From contig NC_133770.1 of the NCBI RefSeq assembly GCF_003597395.2, positions 291,413,849 through 291,477,848 on the forward strand: 64,000 nt of DNA. The letters are read 5' to 3'. Both the position numbers and the translations under genes were made by a program. The notes beneath the pieces are model-generated. The model ran no database searches. It worked only from the letters and a program-made list of their open reading frames with translations, and was not told the DNA's origin. How positions within the stretch are numbered: position 1 is the stretch's first letter; every line of letters begins with the position of its first letter. Of this stretch, positions 23,107-36,524 are shown piece after piece. The stretch comes from Chelonoidis abingdonii (Eukaryota > Chordata > Testudines > Testudinidae).

Positions 23107-23123
23107 TATATATATATATATAT
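23107..23123. repeat. (TA)n microsatellite
   Basis: Alternating TA run of about 17 bases. Confidence 0.9.
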
Positions 23124-23124
23124 C

Positions 23125-23699
23125 CACTATCTGTCACAACCTACAAGTCTTGAACCCAGAGCCACAGGTTTTCTGGGAGTCATCATGCTATTATCCTCCA
23201 CCCAATAGCTTGCTGGCATTAGTTAGAACCAGGATTCCTTGAAGCCCAGTTCAGATAGAAGGCTCCACCTCTGAGCCTCAAGTGGTGGACCACCACAAGT
23301 CCTGACTGGCCCACTCCCCTTACTTACACCAGAAGGAGGATGTGACACTTTCTTGGGGTGCCCAGGATCATGGGTCACCTTGTTACCCCCCTGCCTCCAG
23401 TGTGAACGTGTGGTATCTTGTGGATTTAAGCTCCTTTACTGCAGCAACTGTCTTACCGCTCAAAAACTCTCTTCAGGACACTGTCAGTCCTATTTTCTTC
23501 ACAGGTTAACATGAGGTGTATTCCAGTCTCAAAGCCTCTTAGAAGAACGTTCCCCTCTAGCATCCAGCCCCTGTTACGGGACACTAACAGAAATTACCAG
23601 GTAAATTGCCACCCAATAAGAGTATACTCACAGCTGGAAGACTACAACACAAGATTCACACTTTGCTTACTACCACAAATGAATCACTGGATCATACAA
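23125..23699. other. Unassigned non-coding sequence
   Basis: Nothing recognised. Confidence 0.4.
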
Positions 23700-25375
23700 C
23701 TAGGCCATCCCTGACAGGTGTTTGTCCAACCTGCTCTTAAAAATCCCCAACGATGGAGATTTCACAACCTCCCTAGGCAATTTATTCCAGTGCTTAACCA
23801 CCCTGACAGTTAGGAAGTTTTTTCTAATGTCCAACCTAAACTGCCCTTGCTGCAATTTAAGCCCATTGCTTCTTATCCTACCCTCAGAGGTTAAGAACAA
23901 TGTATCTCCCTGCTCCTTATAACAACCATTTATGTACTTGAAAACTGTTATCATGTCCCCTCTCAGTCTTCTCCAGATTAAGCAAACCCAATTTTTTCAA
24001 TCTTCCTCACAGGTCATGTTTTCTAGACCTTTAATCATTCTTGTTGCTCTTCTCTGGACTTTCTTCAATTTGTCCACATCTTTCCTGAAATGTGGTGCCC
24101 AGAACTGGACACAATACTCCAATTGAGGCCAAATCAGTGTGCAGTAGAGCGGAAGAATTACTTCTCATGTCTTGCTTACAATTCTCCTGCTAATACATCC
24201 CAGAATGATGTTTGCTTTTTTTGCGACAGTGTTGCAAGGTTGACTCATATTTAGCTCGTGGTCCACTACGACCCCCAGATCCCTTTGCATAGTACTCCTT
24301 CCTAGGCAGTCATTTGCCATTTTGCATATGTGCAGCTGACTGTTCCTTTCTATGTGGAGTACTTTGCATTAGTCCATATTGAATTTCAACTTGTTTACCT
24401 CAGACCATTTCTCCAGTTTGTCCAGATCATTTTGAATTTTAATCCTATCCTCCAAAGCACTTCCAACCCCTCCCATCCGCAAACTTTATAAGAGTCCTCT
24501 CTATGCCATTATTTAAATCATTGATGAAGATATTGAACAGAACCGGACCAAGAACTGAACCCTGTGGGACCCCACTCGTTAGGCTTTTCTAGCAGGACTG
24601 TGAACCACTGATAACTACTCTCTGGGAATGATTTTCCAACCAGTTATTCACCCATCTTATAGTAGCTTCAGCTAGGTTGTATGTTCCTAGTTTGTTTATG
24701 AGAAAGTCATGCGAGACAGTATCAAAAACCTTACTCAAGTCAAGATATACTACATTTACCACTTCCCCCCATCCACAAGGCTTGTTACCCTGTCTAAGAA
24801 AGCTATCAGCGTGGTTTGACACAATTTGTATTTGACAAAGCTATGCTGACTGTTATTTATCATTTTATTGTCTTCTAGTGTTTGCAAATTGATTGCTTAA
24901 TTATTTGCTCCATTATCTTACAGAGGTTAAGCTCACGGGTCTGTAATTCCCCGGGTTGTCCGTATTTCCCTTTTTATAGATTTGCCCTTTTCCAGTCTTC
25001 TGGAATGGCTTCCATTTTCCATGACTTTTCAAAGATAATTACTAATGGCTCAGATATGTCTTCAGTCAGCTCCTAGAGTATTCTAGGATACATTTCATCA
25101 GGCCCTGGTGATCTGAAGACATCTAACTTGTCTAAGTAATTTTTGACTTGTTCTATCGCTATTTTAGACTCTGATCCTATCTCATTTTCACTGGAATTCA
25201 CTATATTAGACATCCAATCCCAACCAACCTTCTTGGTGAAAACCAAAACAAATAAGTCATTAAGCACATCTGCCATTTCCACATTTTCTGTTATTGTCTT
25301 TTCCCGCTTATTGAGTAACAGACCTATCTGTACTGGGTCTTCGTCTTACTCTTAATGTATTTGTCAAATGTTTTC
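23700..25375 (-). pseudogene. CR1 LINE ORF2 relic with reverse-transcriptase domain
   Basis: Minus-strand CR1, about 1.7 kb, with domains in the right order. From 25282 downward is the linker with a SPGPDEMYPRIL phrase. At 24822-24589 is the reverse-transcriptase palm start with VVYLDLSKVFDTVSHDFL, where the first catalytic Asp is retained. A [12 protein letters not shown] segment (about 24570-24540) follows, then the later RT and thumb (QLEYCVQFWAPHFRKD, about 24120-24075). The C-terminus HWNKLPREVV and LDKHLSG lies at 23800-23705. The catalytic DD motif region (about 24490) is deleted or frameshifted. Stops and frameshifts break the reading frame in at least four places. It ends near 23700 without the usual CR1 3' short repeat, so the 3' UTR is probably lost. 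It is not functional. Confidence 0.9.
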
Positions 25376-26479
25376 TGAGATGTATTTCTCATAAAATGAG
25401 AACAGGTTCATTAACAACAACAGAATTTTAAGTGCTACTGAGTAAAGATAAGGATACTGAGTAATGAAAACAGAATTGATTACAAATAAAACAAAAAGTA
25501 TAACATGCTTTCTGGAAACTATAACTTGACTTTACAGGCTACAATCCTTGTCTAAAGCAGTTTCTCACCCACAAAGTTTTTCTGCAGTTGTTGCTGGATA
25601 CCAGTCAATCCAGGATCCATTCAGTCATGAATCACCCCTCTATGCCAAGGATGTTTCATAGTGAAACGAATAATGGGGTGTTCTCCTTGAACTCCCCGTT
25701 ATAGTCTAGTAACAATCTGAGTGCATTTATGCTCTTTGTTCTTCTCTGTGTGGCACCATGCTGAGATCACATCCCTCCATTAGCCTGTTTTTCCTGTTGA
25801 CTATACATGGAAATGGGGTTTTCTTTATAATGGCTTCATAATGCTTCATTTACATCAGAGACACAGCAATAACTATCTTCCCTCTAGTTTGGAAAAAATT
25901 TATTTCTCCCTTCGGTTACAGACTTTAAAGTATAATATCAGTAGGTATACATGTCACCGTGCCTCCAGGAGTCACAACTGAAAATACCAAATTCAGGACA
26001 AATTGCTGAGAATTAGAACAGACACACCCCAAAACTGGTGATTATTCTCCCATAGGATAGACCAAACCAGGAACAAAAGTAAACTTCTCTTTCACCACAA
26101 TGGCTAACAAGAAGTTAGAAAATCAGTTTCCTTATGCATTCCAGTCCTGGATTCAACACTCAGACACTAGACTTAAAGATGAGTGGTTACTTAAAACCAA
26201 TTTCATCAAACAAAAGGGTTCTTCTGAGCCCAAAGGACAGTCACAAACCCAGGTCAATATATAACTTAGCTCTTACCTAAAAATCATGCTGTTGCCAATC
26301 CTTTAGTATCTAAAATCTAAAGGTTGATTTATATAAAAAAAAAGAAATGTGAGAATTAAAACTAGCTAAAGGAATCAAATACATACAATACATGCAAAGT
26401 TATTGAATCAGGTTTGAAGCAGTGATGGAATAAACTGATGATTTGTTAAATCTCTGGTTGCTTCCAAATCATTGGAAGG
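25376..26479. other. Unassigned sequence, possibly part of the LTR-like repeat to the right
   Basis: No gene seen. AT-rich sequence with no clear termini. Confidence 0.35.
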
Positions 26480-27100
26480 TCCTCAGTCCCTTGGTTAGAA
26501 TGCTCCCATTAGTATAAGTTCATAATCCAGAGGTTTAAGCAGGAAAGAAGCAAAATGGAGATGTTTCCAGCACCTTTTATAGCTTCTACCATGTAGAGGG
26601 AAACCCATTGTTTCAAACAAAGCCCTCAGCACAGCTAGTGGAAAATTAGAGGTACAAGATGGAGTTTGGAATCCCATAGGCAAGTCACATGTCCATGCAT
26701 GATTTTTCTTAGTCATAGCAGGAAAGTCCATTAAGCGTAGATAGGCATCTACCATGGTCCACTGTGAGTTAAGTATTTATTGATGGGCCACTTAATTTAA
26801 ATAGTCCCTTCAAGATGTGCAGGCTAAATACCTTGTGGTGTTACCCCAGGAGCAAACGTTTGAAATTTAGGTATAGAGCCAATATTCATAACTTCAAATA
26901 CAAAAATGAAACATGCATACAAATAGCACAATCATATTCAGCAAATCAGAACATTTGCATAGACACCTTACTTGACATAATTTATACAAGATTTGTTGCA
27001 ATTATATAACAGTGGTAGCAACAATCATCTACATGATTATATTTTATCAGATAATGTCACAATACAATACATACATGTCACAATGATATTAGTGACCAGA
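26480..27100 (-). mobile_element. Possible LTR-type interspersed repeat
   Basis: The run from TTCATAATCCAGAGGTTTAA through GGGCCACTTAATTT and AGCACAATCATATTCAGCA to ATTATATTTTATCAGATAAT resembles a high-copy chelonian interspersed repeat as I remember it. Nothing inside this window confirms it: no second copy, no termini, no TSD. Confidence 0.3.
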
Positions 27101-28217
27101 GTGTCACTGTCCTTCCTATGATACGGGACAAGACATTTTTTGGATAAATGCTATGAAAACAGCATGTAGAGTGCACTGAGTTTGTCAGGAGTTGCTGCTG
27201 CAGAACAGTGAACCCTTTGACTGTTGGCTTTTAGGGGTTTTTAACATCACAGAGAAACAGTAAGTTGTCCATGCAACTAGACTCCACCCTGTCTTGGACT
27301 GCTCACCCAGTACTACTTGCTCCTGTCTCCAGATCTGGACCTGACTCAGATCTGAGTTCCTGACTCAGATTGATTCCTGGTGTCTGAATATTGGTTCCTG
27401 ACCTTCTACTTCTGAACCCTGGTTGGCATAAAGACCCACCCTCTGCTGTCCTATGCTACTCACTGGGTCTGGCCACCTATGTCCTGGCCCTGACACTAGC
27501 TTAGCATAGAATGGCCAAAATTCCTCATTGATGGAACACTCCATTGAAGGTAATAGAGTTTTCTCTGTAAAGAATGTGTCCCTTTGACTTGAAAAAAAAA
27601 GTTTATATTTAGTTTAAATTCATGAAATTATTTACAAAACATCTTAGTGGTTTTTGTACATCTTTTTTCTTTCAAAAGCCCAAACCTAAACGTGGGGCTT
27701 AAAGCTGTCTCAGGGGTTGTCCATTTTGCAAATGGCCAACTGGAAAAGAAAACAAATTCACGTAGAGCATCCATAAGCCAAGTTCTTTTCCTGGGGTAAG
27801 GCACACCTGGATTCATTCAGTGAAACTCAGACTGTGTGGTATTTTTGTGATAGGAGCAGAATCAAATGAATAAACTTTTCATTGGTGGCCTAACCCAGAA
27901 ATGAATGTTGGTCTGCAGAAAAGTAATGCTAGGGCATTAATTCAGAACACCAACTCCCCACTCGCCTACTTTTGGTGCCAATAAAACCTTGCAGGCCCAG
28001 AAGAAACTACCCACATTAATGATTTATCTATACTCCTACACTTGCCTCCTCTTACCATCAATCAGTTCCTATTAAATTCTAATAATTTTTAAATTTCCCT
28101 GACCTCTTCAAGCCTCACTTGTCTCCTGTTAACGAGACATTATTTCCACTGAGGTAAATGTATTCCAATTTATTCTGTAATGCAATACCCAGCATTTTCT
28201 TATCCTCATCTTATCCT
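27101..28217. other. Unassigned non-coding sequence
   Basis: No gene. The region at 27280-27500 has loosely repeated CTGACTCAGAT and CCTGACC phrases of unknown origin. Confidence 0.35.
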
Positions 28218-28490
28218 CACCCTCCTACACCCCAAACCCCTCATCCCCAGCCCCACCCCAGAGTCTGCACCCCCAGCCAGAGCCCTCACAGACAAACCCT
28301 GCACCCCAACCCCTTGAGCCAGCCCGGTGAAAATGAGCAAGTGGGGAGAGCAAGCAACAGAGGGAGCGGGGATGGAATGAGCAGGGCCTCAGAGAAAAGG
28401 CAGGGCAGGGGAAGGCTCTTAAAGGAGGACAGGGTAGTGGGTGGGGCAGGGGTGTTCGGTTTTGTGCAAGTAGAAAGTTGGCAAACCTAC
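28218..28490. repeat. DNA-transposon-like repeat fragment
   Basis: C-rich left half and G-rich right half, with the right edge GGTGTTCGGTTTTGTGCAAG then AGAAAGTTGGCAAACCTAC. This resembles the terminus of a common turtle DNA repeat. A matching left end was not found. Confidence 0.4.
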
Positions 28491-29989
28491 AAAAGCCAAA
28501 TAGATGTCCTAGCCACCTAGCCCCTGAATTCCAAGTAATAGCATTGCCACTGGCCTACAAACCTCTTTCTCTCTCTCTAGCTCTCTCTTTCTCTCACACA
28601 CACCGTCACTGTCCCAAGTAGTTTGCAAACTAAGAAGACAAACTCATATATGAAGCGTGGGAGAGAAGATCATCAAAACAAGTGCAACTGCTTTATATAG
28701 AGACTTTATTTTTATATTAAATAAAAACACATCAATTATACCCAAATGTGACTATTTAAGATATCTGTTTGTAGAATTTATGAATTCTGTGTCAGATTAT
28801 GAACTCTCTGTATTTATCTTTTCTGAGCTGTGAAAATAATTTTGAAGGTGCAACATTTTGCTTCCTTTACTGTGTTTGCCTCCATGCCGAACTGAAAGTC
28901 CAAAGACAAAGGGATAACATGGGTAAAAGCTGAGATTACTCAGTTTGGACAGGTCTTGGTGGGTCTTGATTTGAAATCATACCAAGAGATATGTAAGAAT
29001 GTAAAGAAAATGAATATTATTGAATATTAACCTGAACCTGAATATGTAGTAAGCAATGTATGATGATCCATATCTACAAATCAAATATTTTATTTTGAAA
29101 TATGGATACAAGATAGCTGTATCTAGACCTTTAACAACACTGAAGGAGTTGACTCAGAAATGAGCTGGAACAAAAGGTTCAATTAATAAAATATATATAA
29201 TTTTGATTGAATTTTTTTTTAAGAAAACAACCCAGATGAAAAGATGGAAGAGGGATTTGGGCAAAGAAATCAATCTGATTGAGTGGGTCTTTATATGGGA
29301 AAGGGGATATACATTTTCATTTTGAGTAGAGCAAAGAATTTTTTTACAAATTATTGCAGAGATGGCATTTGACTCCAGTTAAAAGCCATCATAATTTTGC
29401 TACAAGGGAAGCACTTTGCTGGAGGGGATGTGAGGAAAAAGAAACATACTTGGTTGTGTCCAGGAACTAGACTGTTTTGAGAGGAAATTATTAGAGAAAT
29501 TCATCTTATGACAAAATGCTAGATTCCTAGAGAACCTTGACCTTTCTTAATGTTCCAGTACAGGATGTACATTTTAAACAGAATGAAAAATTAATTTCTT
29601 TTTTATTATTGGCAGCTAGATTCAGTATTGCACATTACTGGAAAAACATAACTTCTCCTATGGAATTTTGGTAGAGCAAAATATGGACTGTCCTTGTAAA
29701 GGAAAAGGTTTCACACTAAGTACATACACAAAAGAAGTGCAAAAAAAGAGGATAAGTATTTAGAAATTTGGTCATTCTTTTTAGAGCACCCAAAGAAGGA
29801 GGGCTCCAAGGCAGCAAGAATCTTTAGCCAGGTTCTTTGAATATTAAACTGACCCTGAATATGTATTAAACAATGTCTGATGTAGTGTATTAACATTTTA
29901 TTGTAACTTTGCCTTAATAAATAAGTTTTTTTTAAAGCAAGTCAATGACTTAAAGTGCTCTCCCATTGAAATAGAACCACTGGAAACAT
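28491..29989. other. Unassigned AT-rich sequence with a short direct repeat
   Basis: No gene. A diverged direct repeat of about 45 bases (29031-29076 and 29838-29882, sharing CCTGAATATGTA) lies 810 bases apart. Several A/T runs are present. Confidence 0.4.
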
Positions 29990-30625
29990 TAGACAGGTTC
30001 CCAACCAGGAGAACTGATTTATCAGAGAGAGGTCACCTGGTAGGACACTCTAATCACCTTAGGAGGCCAGTCAGGAGGTTACCAAATGGTGGGGCTGGAG
30101 AGTTATAAAAGAAGCTGATCTATTTTTTCCCATCCCAAGCCACTTTTTACCAGCTCAAGCTTACAGAAGTCTGACGAGGCAAAGGGAATCCTGCCTACCT
30201 GAACACAGATGGGCCCGATGAACTCCCAAGGGAAGGGTGATTATTTGCTAAATTATCAATAGTCTCCTGTGCTTTAGCTGTACAAAATATCTCTGTGCGT
30301 TATGTCATATGCCTCCTGAAAGTCTTAAACTGAAACCCTTCAGTAGGATTCTGGAAGAGGGTGTGTTTGCGTTAATGAAGTAGGTTGAGGGTTAGCACTA
30401 GACCTGGGGACCTAAGGCAGGAGGTTGAAGGGCTTCATTTCTGTGGAGGGGCAACAGAAAGAGATGGTGCCCAGGAAATGTGCAAGAGAAGAACCAGGGA
30501 TTCAGTCTTCTCAGACCCAGAGAAGCTTAAAACACCTGGGGATCCAGAAGCAGGATTCCCCACACAGCAATCTGGTGGGTGACTGGCCAGGGAAGCCTGG
30601 CCAGAGTTGTAACAGTAGCCACCCC
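29990..30625 (+). mobile_element. Possible LTR (U3-R-U5-like) fragment
   Basis: A TATA-like TTATAAAAGAAG at 30104 follows a GTCACCTGGTAGGACACTC stretch. Downstream is GC-rich sequence with CAGACCCAGAGAAGCTTAAA and GGGAAGCCTGGCCAGAG, in the style of turtle retroelement LTR 3' parts. No TG/CA ends or target duplication were found. The 222-codon minus-strand frame (31103-30435) crossing its edge has no recognisable domain. Confidence 0.3.
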
Positions 30626-31494
30626 TCAAACCTACGAGCCAATCTCTTGTAACTTTCACAAAATTGGAAGAGAAGAATGGCTGGAAGCCTTGCAGATCAG
30701 GCCAGGGAGGGCGCTCAACGGCAGCTTGGAATGAGCTGTGGCAGAAGCAGACAAGTGGGTGCTCAAAGCTACGAATGTTTGCAGGTGAGTGGGGAGGACA
30801 CCCAACAACAGACAAAAGCAGATGAGCAGGAGGATCCAGAGCCGTGAAGGTTCCTGAAGGGAAAGGGAAGAACAAGAAACGTGAATTTCCAATGGTAGTC
30901 CAAGCTTCTTGATATGACTTTGCCAAACCACCGAATACCTGCCCCGGAGAGACCACCACTAGGGGTGAGAACAGTTCAGTCTCCAAGTCCAGTCCTTCCT
31001 TGGCCACTGATGTGGTGTAAACAAGGGAGCCAGTTAATGCCAGTTGTGGCCATGGTGCTAAACACTTACCTACTGGGATCCAAAATGAGCTCACTAAAGA
31101 CATTTTACATAGGAGCTATCACGAGACAGTAACAAAACGAGCTAGTATCAATTTGGGCTAGAGGTAGGGAAGGGCTTGGTGTCCCATCATCAAACCCATT
31201 TGACCAGTTAAGTCAACTATTCCATGAAAACCTTCTTCTAAACCCACACGCATCAGAGTTGTCAATCTCTCTGCCCTGAATAAGAGATTTTCTGACCTAT
31301 CTATTTAAGTCTTCATTTTACACATTTCATTGAACATTATGAAATGTGCCTCATCAGAAAGCATTGTATTTGTATGGCAACATTTCAAGCTCAGGAACAG
31401 GGGAAGCTTTAGCTTGCATTGTAATATAATTTCCCTGTTTATTTTAGTACAATGTTTCTATAGTCTGAGATTGCAAACAAATAAATGACTGGCT

Positions 31495-31705
31495 GGTCGA
31501 AGGTGCTTGCCCAGAAACAAGCTTTATTAGAATTAATTTTTAGCTTTCAAGGTAGAAATTTGGAATCTGTGTAAAGTTTTTATTTGTAGGCATTAAGAAT
31601 AAGCTGTCGGGCAATTACTGAGGCCTCTGCGCTGCAAAGCTGGTTTGTAGCCCTTTGCAAAGGCTTGAAATTGAGCTTTCCATCTAATTCTTTTCTTAAA
31701 CTGCT
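31495..31705. promoter_or_regulatory. Candidate conserved noncoding element
   Basis: A compact non-repeat segment with interspersed TTAGAATTAATTTTTAGC, GCATTAAGAATAAGC and GGGCAATTACTGAGG motifs, of the type seen in developmental enhancers. This is a judgement from texture only. Confidence 0.2.
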
Positions 31706-33304
31706 CTTCTTTGAAAGCTCATTTATGTCTCGACATGAGCAGAAATTGGGCTACAAAGCTCAAGGCAGGAGGATTGATACAATGCTTGACTTTGTTTGAC
31801 TTTGTGACCCGGGGCACTCTACTCTGGGAGTTCACTAAGAATTCCTGTCTGGAGATGAATGGTCAGAAAATAATCCAGTTCCTCTTTAAAAAATATCCAG
31901 CCACAATATTTGCCTCCATAATTTAAAGTGGAGAATCCCACAGATTAACTCCACATTTCATAAAACAGTGTTTATGGGGCTGAACGTACTTTAAGGGAGT
32001 GTCCCTATTTTCCTTTCTAGCTGGACACAGTAAAAAGGAGAGACTGATCACTTTCCACTGCCATCGTAATTTTGACTAAGACTGAGCTGCATGGTGGCAT
32101 GGTTAATAAAAACTCTTGTGACTCTTTCCTGAATGACCTGGCTAAAGAGTTTGTTGAACCTTGCACAGGTCACCCCCTTATCTTCTCAGCAAGTCATCTG
32201 TCACAAGCAAGAATCAAAAAAATGGGAGAATTTTTCACAAAAATATCACTATTGCCAGCCAGCTTCTGGCTCAACTGCAGCACGTTCCTATTTCTCAGCC
32301 AGAAGAGTTTTTTCTGGGAAGTTAGTGCTCTGAATGAGTTTAATACTGAACAGGTTATTAATGTTCACTTTAAGCAAAGGAATAGTTTTGATGGTATTCC
32401 TTCAACTTTTCACTCCAGACACTTGTCCATCACATGGAACAGTCGTCCCACTGGCCTGTTTATTCCTGTTAAACACAAAGCTACTTCTACTTGGTGTACC
32501 ACTAACTCTTCAACAAATGTTTTGTAGTTACAAAGAATCCTACCATTTTGACTGATTAAATTAAACTTTGGGACATTTCAGCTATCCCAAAAAAGTTCTC
32601 AACACATATGTGTGCTGTATGGTCACTTTTCATATTACTTACAAATAAAATATCTGCAAACTAAAGACTTGCTGATGCTTCTTGAAAAACCTGGTAATTG
32701 AACCAGCCTTAAGGATAACTATCATGCTGTCCAACCAATCATTTCCTCTGCTAGGTAAGCCAAGGTCAATCTTCTGTGTTGGCAAGAGCTGTGCCACTCT
32801 CATCTGGAATTTGCTCTCTGCACATCTTTTATAAGTCCAACAAAAAACATACCAACGTTTTATGCACATAAGAGAAGGTAGGTTTAGAAACCTGCCAACA
32901 GAAGTTATTTTATGGGGAAAAAGACCAAAAAAAAGTGCCAGAAATAGTTCTGCTGATTTGGTTTCTCAGAAAGAAATAAAAACCAGAGTGATCACTGTAG
33001 TCCTACACCGATAAAAAAAAAAAGTACACAGAAACTCACACAGAGCAAAACAGCAAGCAAGGGCATGTTCACGCACCTACGAAAGCAAAATGACGTAAAA
33101 GCTACCTAGAAATGGATTTACTAGTTGATATAGAAAAATGTATTATTTCTTGCCAATTTACTTGCTTTACCAGCTAATTAGTTTCTTGGGTTCTTTTACT
33201 ATCAAATGAAGAAATGTGATTTCTCCATTACCACTCTCCCTCCCGCCTCCCAGCCACATGGAAATAACAGAGGTTGTGACTGCTAGTAGCTCTAGTTGAA
33301 ATCA

Positions 33305-33420
33305 TGCATGCATCGGGGTTTGTCCTAGTGAATCAAAGCAGTGGTCCACCTAGTCTCCTATCTTGATTCTTGCTTGGCCAACATTTGCTGCATCAGAGAA
33401 GATGAAATACCTTCATAATG
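33305..33420. repeat. Possible CR1-like 3' untranslated fragment
   Basis: AGCAGTGGTCCACCTAGTCT and TTGGCCAACATTTGCTGCAT resemble a segment of a turtle CR1 3' UTR. Short and diverged. Confidence 0.3.
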
Positions 33421-34229
33421 CACCCAAACAACTTGTGCAATACAATACATTGACTAGATGAGTGGAACTGAATCATTACCATATGCCCTGAAATAGGATA
33501 TATGGTTACTCCAGCTTTGTTGTCTTGAATGGCCAAAGCCCATTGCTAATAGCATAGAAGTACCTGTCTTACAGAAAGTGCACTGTTTACAGGTCTGATT
33601 TGTTCTCTAGGAATGGGAGTCCACTCATTATAAATATCAAGTCAAACAAGATACAAAATAGGCCTTTGTCTTTCCTCCACAATTCAGATCTTCCTAATGT
33701 AGAATTACGAGCAGAGAACCAACTTAGCCCTAACCGAGACTCATTCACTTGCTCCTTAAATATTTAGTACTTTCCCAATATTACAGTTTTTATAGAAATA
33801 AAGTGGCTGAAATGTTTTTTTTAACATGTAACAAATCTGGGGTCAGATTTACATTTCAGATACTCTGTCACACACATGTCTTTATGGTGTGGATTCAATA
33901 TTTTAAAACACTTAATCATTTGTATCCATTTAAAAATGTGTAAAGCCTCCCCCTTTTGTGCAATGATATCATGGAAGAGTGTGTGAGAGTGGTGAGAGAA
34001 AAAGATTGGAAGCAAGAACACCTGGTTTTTGCTTGTACGTCTGCCACAGACTTGATGATTCCAGTTGGGTGAGGTATTCGCAGCTAGACCCTCCGCACTG
34101 TGCACGTATTTATCTGCCTAATTAGGGTGTGCAGTCACAGTGACTGCCATCTTTTTGTGTTTTGTTTGTACCATGTTGAGCACAATGGATCCTGGTCCAT
34201 GATTCTGGCTCCTAGGCACAATGAGAATG

Positions 34230-34560
34230 CAAATCATAAATAATAATATTTGTGCCAATGATCAATTATATCGCCGAGGCCTTTTGCATATACAATTGCG
34301 CCGGTCATAGGGATAACTCTGTTTGCAAATCAAGTACACGTGATGCGCATTCAGCATTAGGAATTTCTGGTTCACTTTCTCTGTGCTTCCATTAAGCCAT
34401 CCCTATGTATCTCTAACACTGGCCATATTGTGCAAACAGTATCCACCAAACTCACACAAGGTACATGTGAGATTGAATTAATGATTGCAAAGTGTTTTCA
34501 CTCCCTTTGATGAAGGCTACTGTATTAAATTTATTTCTTACTACATTGTGGAATTGAATC
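34230..34560. promoter_or_regulatory. Candidate conserved noncoding element
   Basis: Within AT-rich DNA there is a cluster of motif-like words: CAATTATATCGCC, TTTTGCATATACAATTGCGC, TTTGCAAATCAAG and ACACGTGATG (an E-box). CpGs have been kept here in spite of low surrounding GC. Suggestive only. Confidence 0.2.
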
Positions 34561-36524
34561 TCCTCTGCCACTGGTAAGGAAAATCAGGCCGGTTATTATT
34601 TATGTAACGTGTGCAATGCATTTCAAAGACAGAGTCAAAGCTCTTGCCTGGAGGAGCTTATAGTCTCAACCTAAAATGATCAGACGAGAGATGGGGAATG
34701 AGATGCAAAGAAAAGCAAATGATTGAACATTACCGCTCATCCAGCACCTGCCTTGTTAGCTGCATTGTGTGGTTTATTTGTAATTAATGTGGAGTTTATT
34801 CTGTGATGTAATTATTAAACCATCCTCTACATTAAAAAAATCTAATCAACACTCAAAACTTTGCAAAATGATCCTCCCCGAATCCCTGCTGCATATTTCT
34901 AACCATAGCAATTGGAATGGACAGTATTTACCAGGCTGATAAATTCAGCATTTTACAGTGAAAGTTTTCCCATCCCTGCACCTGTGTATTTGTGCTGTAA
35001 GTGGAGATCAAAGCCCACAACATGGACTAAAAGCCACACAAACCCCTAGAGCGGCACAAAGGACAACACGACTAGAACACTGGCCTTGTTAAATGCTGTA
35101 GATGCTCAAGATCCTGGATTATTTAACCAGTGACAACTGCAGCCATGATGCTTATAGGCTCAGGCCCTGTCACATTTACTCAGGAGATCCAAATTATTAC
35201 TTGGATCTGCCCTGGAAATTCAGCAACCAGTTTTACATTTGATCTCTTATGTTGCTGCTGCTGGGGCGAAGAGTGTGAAAATCCAGCAAACAAGGCACCA
35301 AAACCCTTCTGAACCACCATTCTCCTATGCAATTATATAAATAGCCATGTGCCCTTTTATCAGCCAGCCATGAAAGGGAGAATTGAATTACATCCCTGAT
35401 GGATAATGCTTGCTCACACAAGACTATGGCTCTTTTCATAATGAAAAAAGACATATCCCTTTTGTAGCAGCATTCTGAAGAAGGCAGTGAACATATTGCA
35501 TGGCTTGCCTTTGTTCGAGTTTATTAAAGCTAAGGGCCTAGGATATTTTTACATTTTTAAGGGAATTGATGTATGAGTGAAAAGTTCCAGGTTATGATCC
35601 CTGGAGTCTATTTATCCACAGGACACAATGAAGCAGGGCAAAGTTCTACCACACGCGTTGCAGAGAGGGCTCTCCTGTATGCATGACAATAATTCAGCCT
35701 CCTTATCTTTTCAGTCTGTGCACTCTCTGCAGAAGCTACTTCACTGTGGGATCAGACCATTGGAACTGGACAGAGCACTATACTCATTTTGCACTGACTA
35801 CTGATGGTCATGATGGTTCAGTTTTACTAACTCAGAATGGATTCACCCCAGCAGCCTAGCAGGGACAGGTATATCTCCTGTATCTGCTATCTCTAGGCTA
35901 TTTGGTCTCCTCTTGCTCAGATTCTAGTTGATCCTCCAAAATGTATTATAATTCAGAGATCGTATTATTTCTTGATATTTCAGCCCCAAAATAAAGGCTG
36001 GAATTTAGTGTATAAACACTTGCAGATGGATTCTCTGGGCCACCAAGGTCACTTCACTCTCTAAATCTTAGCTTTGCCACCCAGTGTGAAGAGAATAAGG
36101 AGTGGGGAAGGAAGGGCCATGTCAGGGAATAAGAAGGAATGGGGGATGGTGATGTGAAGCTCCGCCATGCCTGATTCTCCACTGCCATGTGTACTACCAA
36201 AATGTTGCAGTGTGAACTGGTCTCCAAGCACTGGAGTAGATCATCAAGTTGCCACATGGAAGGTTTGGGCTTCAGGATGTAACTTAAGGTGGCAGAAACT
36301 GGTTCCATTTTCAAGGTCCGGGAAAGTTAGTGCTGTGGCTGACCACCTCACAACATCAGCTGATTCATGGAAGGACACTGGGCATTGGCTGTCAGGGGAG
36401 CTACACAGCTCGTATATATTAGCACAGTTCCTGTATGCAGGCTGGATAAGCTGAAGCTGACTGAGACATGACACCTTAACTGTCTAGGATCAGGAATATT
36501 TAAAATTAGCTGTTCATCTTTTGG

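Larger units (their letters stand above)
30626..36524. other. Long unassigned AT-rich interval
   Basis: No gene, RNA or complete repeat recognised over about 5.9 kb except the minor pieces listed separately. The largest plus-strand frame (32072-32527, 151 codons) has no motif I recognise and lies in AT-rich DNA. A MIR-like piece is possible at 34590-34690 (GGAGCTTATAGTCTCAACC). Confidence 0.4.

Noticed and set aside
24589..24822. Reverse-transcriptase-like frame as a host gene
   Set aside because: It is one piece of a broken CR1 ORF2 with the rest in order around it.
30435..31103. 222-codon minus-strand open frame
   Set aside because: No recognisable motif, mixed low-quality composition, and overlap with an LTR-like stretch on the other strand. 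Considered chance.
32072..32527. 151-codon plus-strand open frame
   Set aside because: No motif or repeat match recognised; AT-rich surroundings and no supporting context. Could be tested by protein search.
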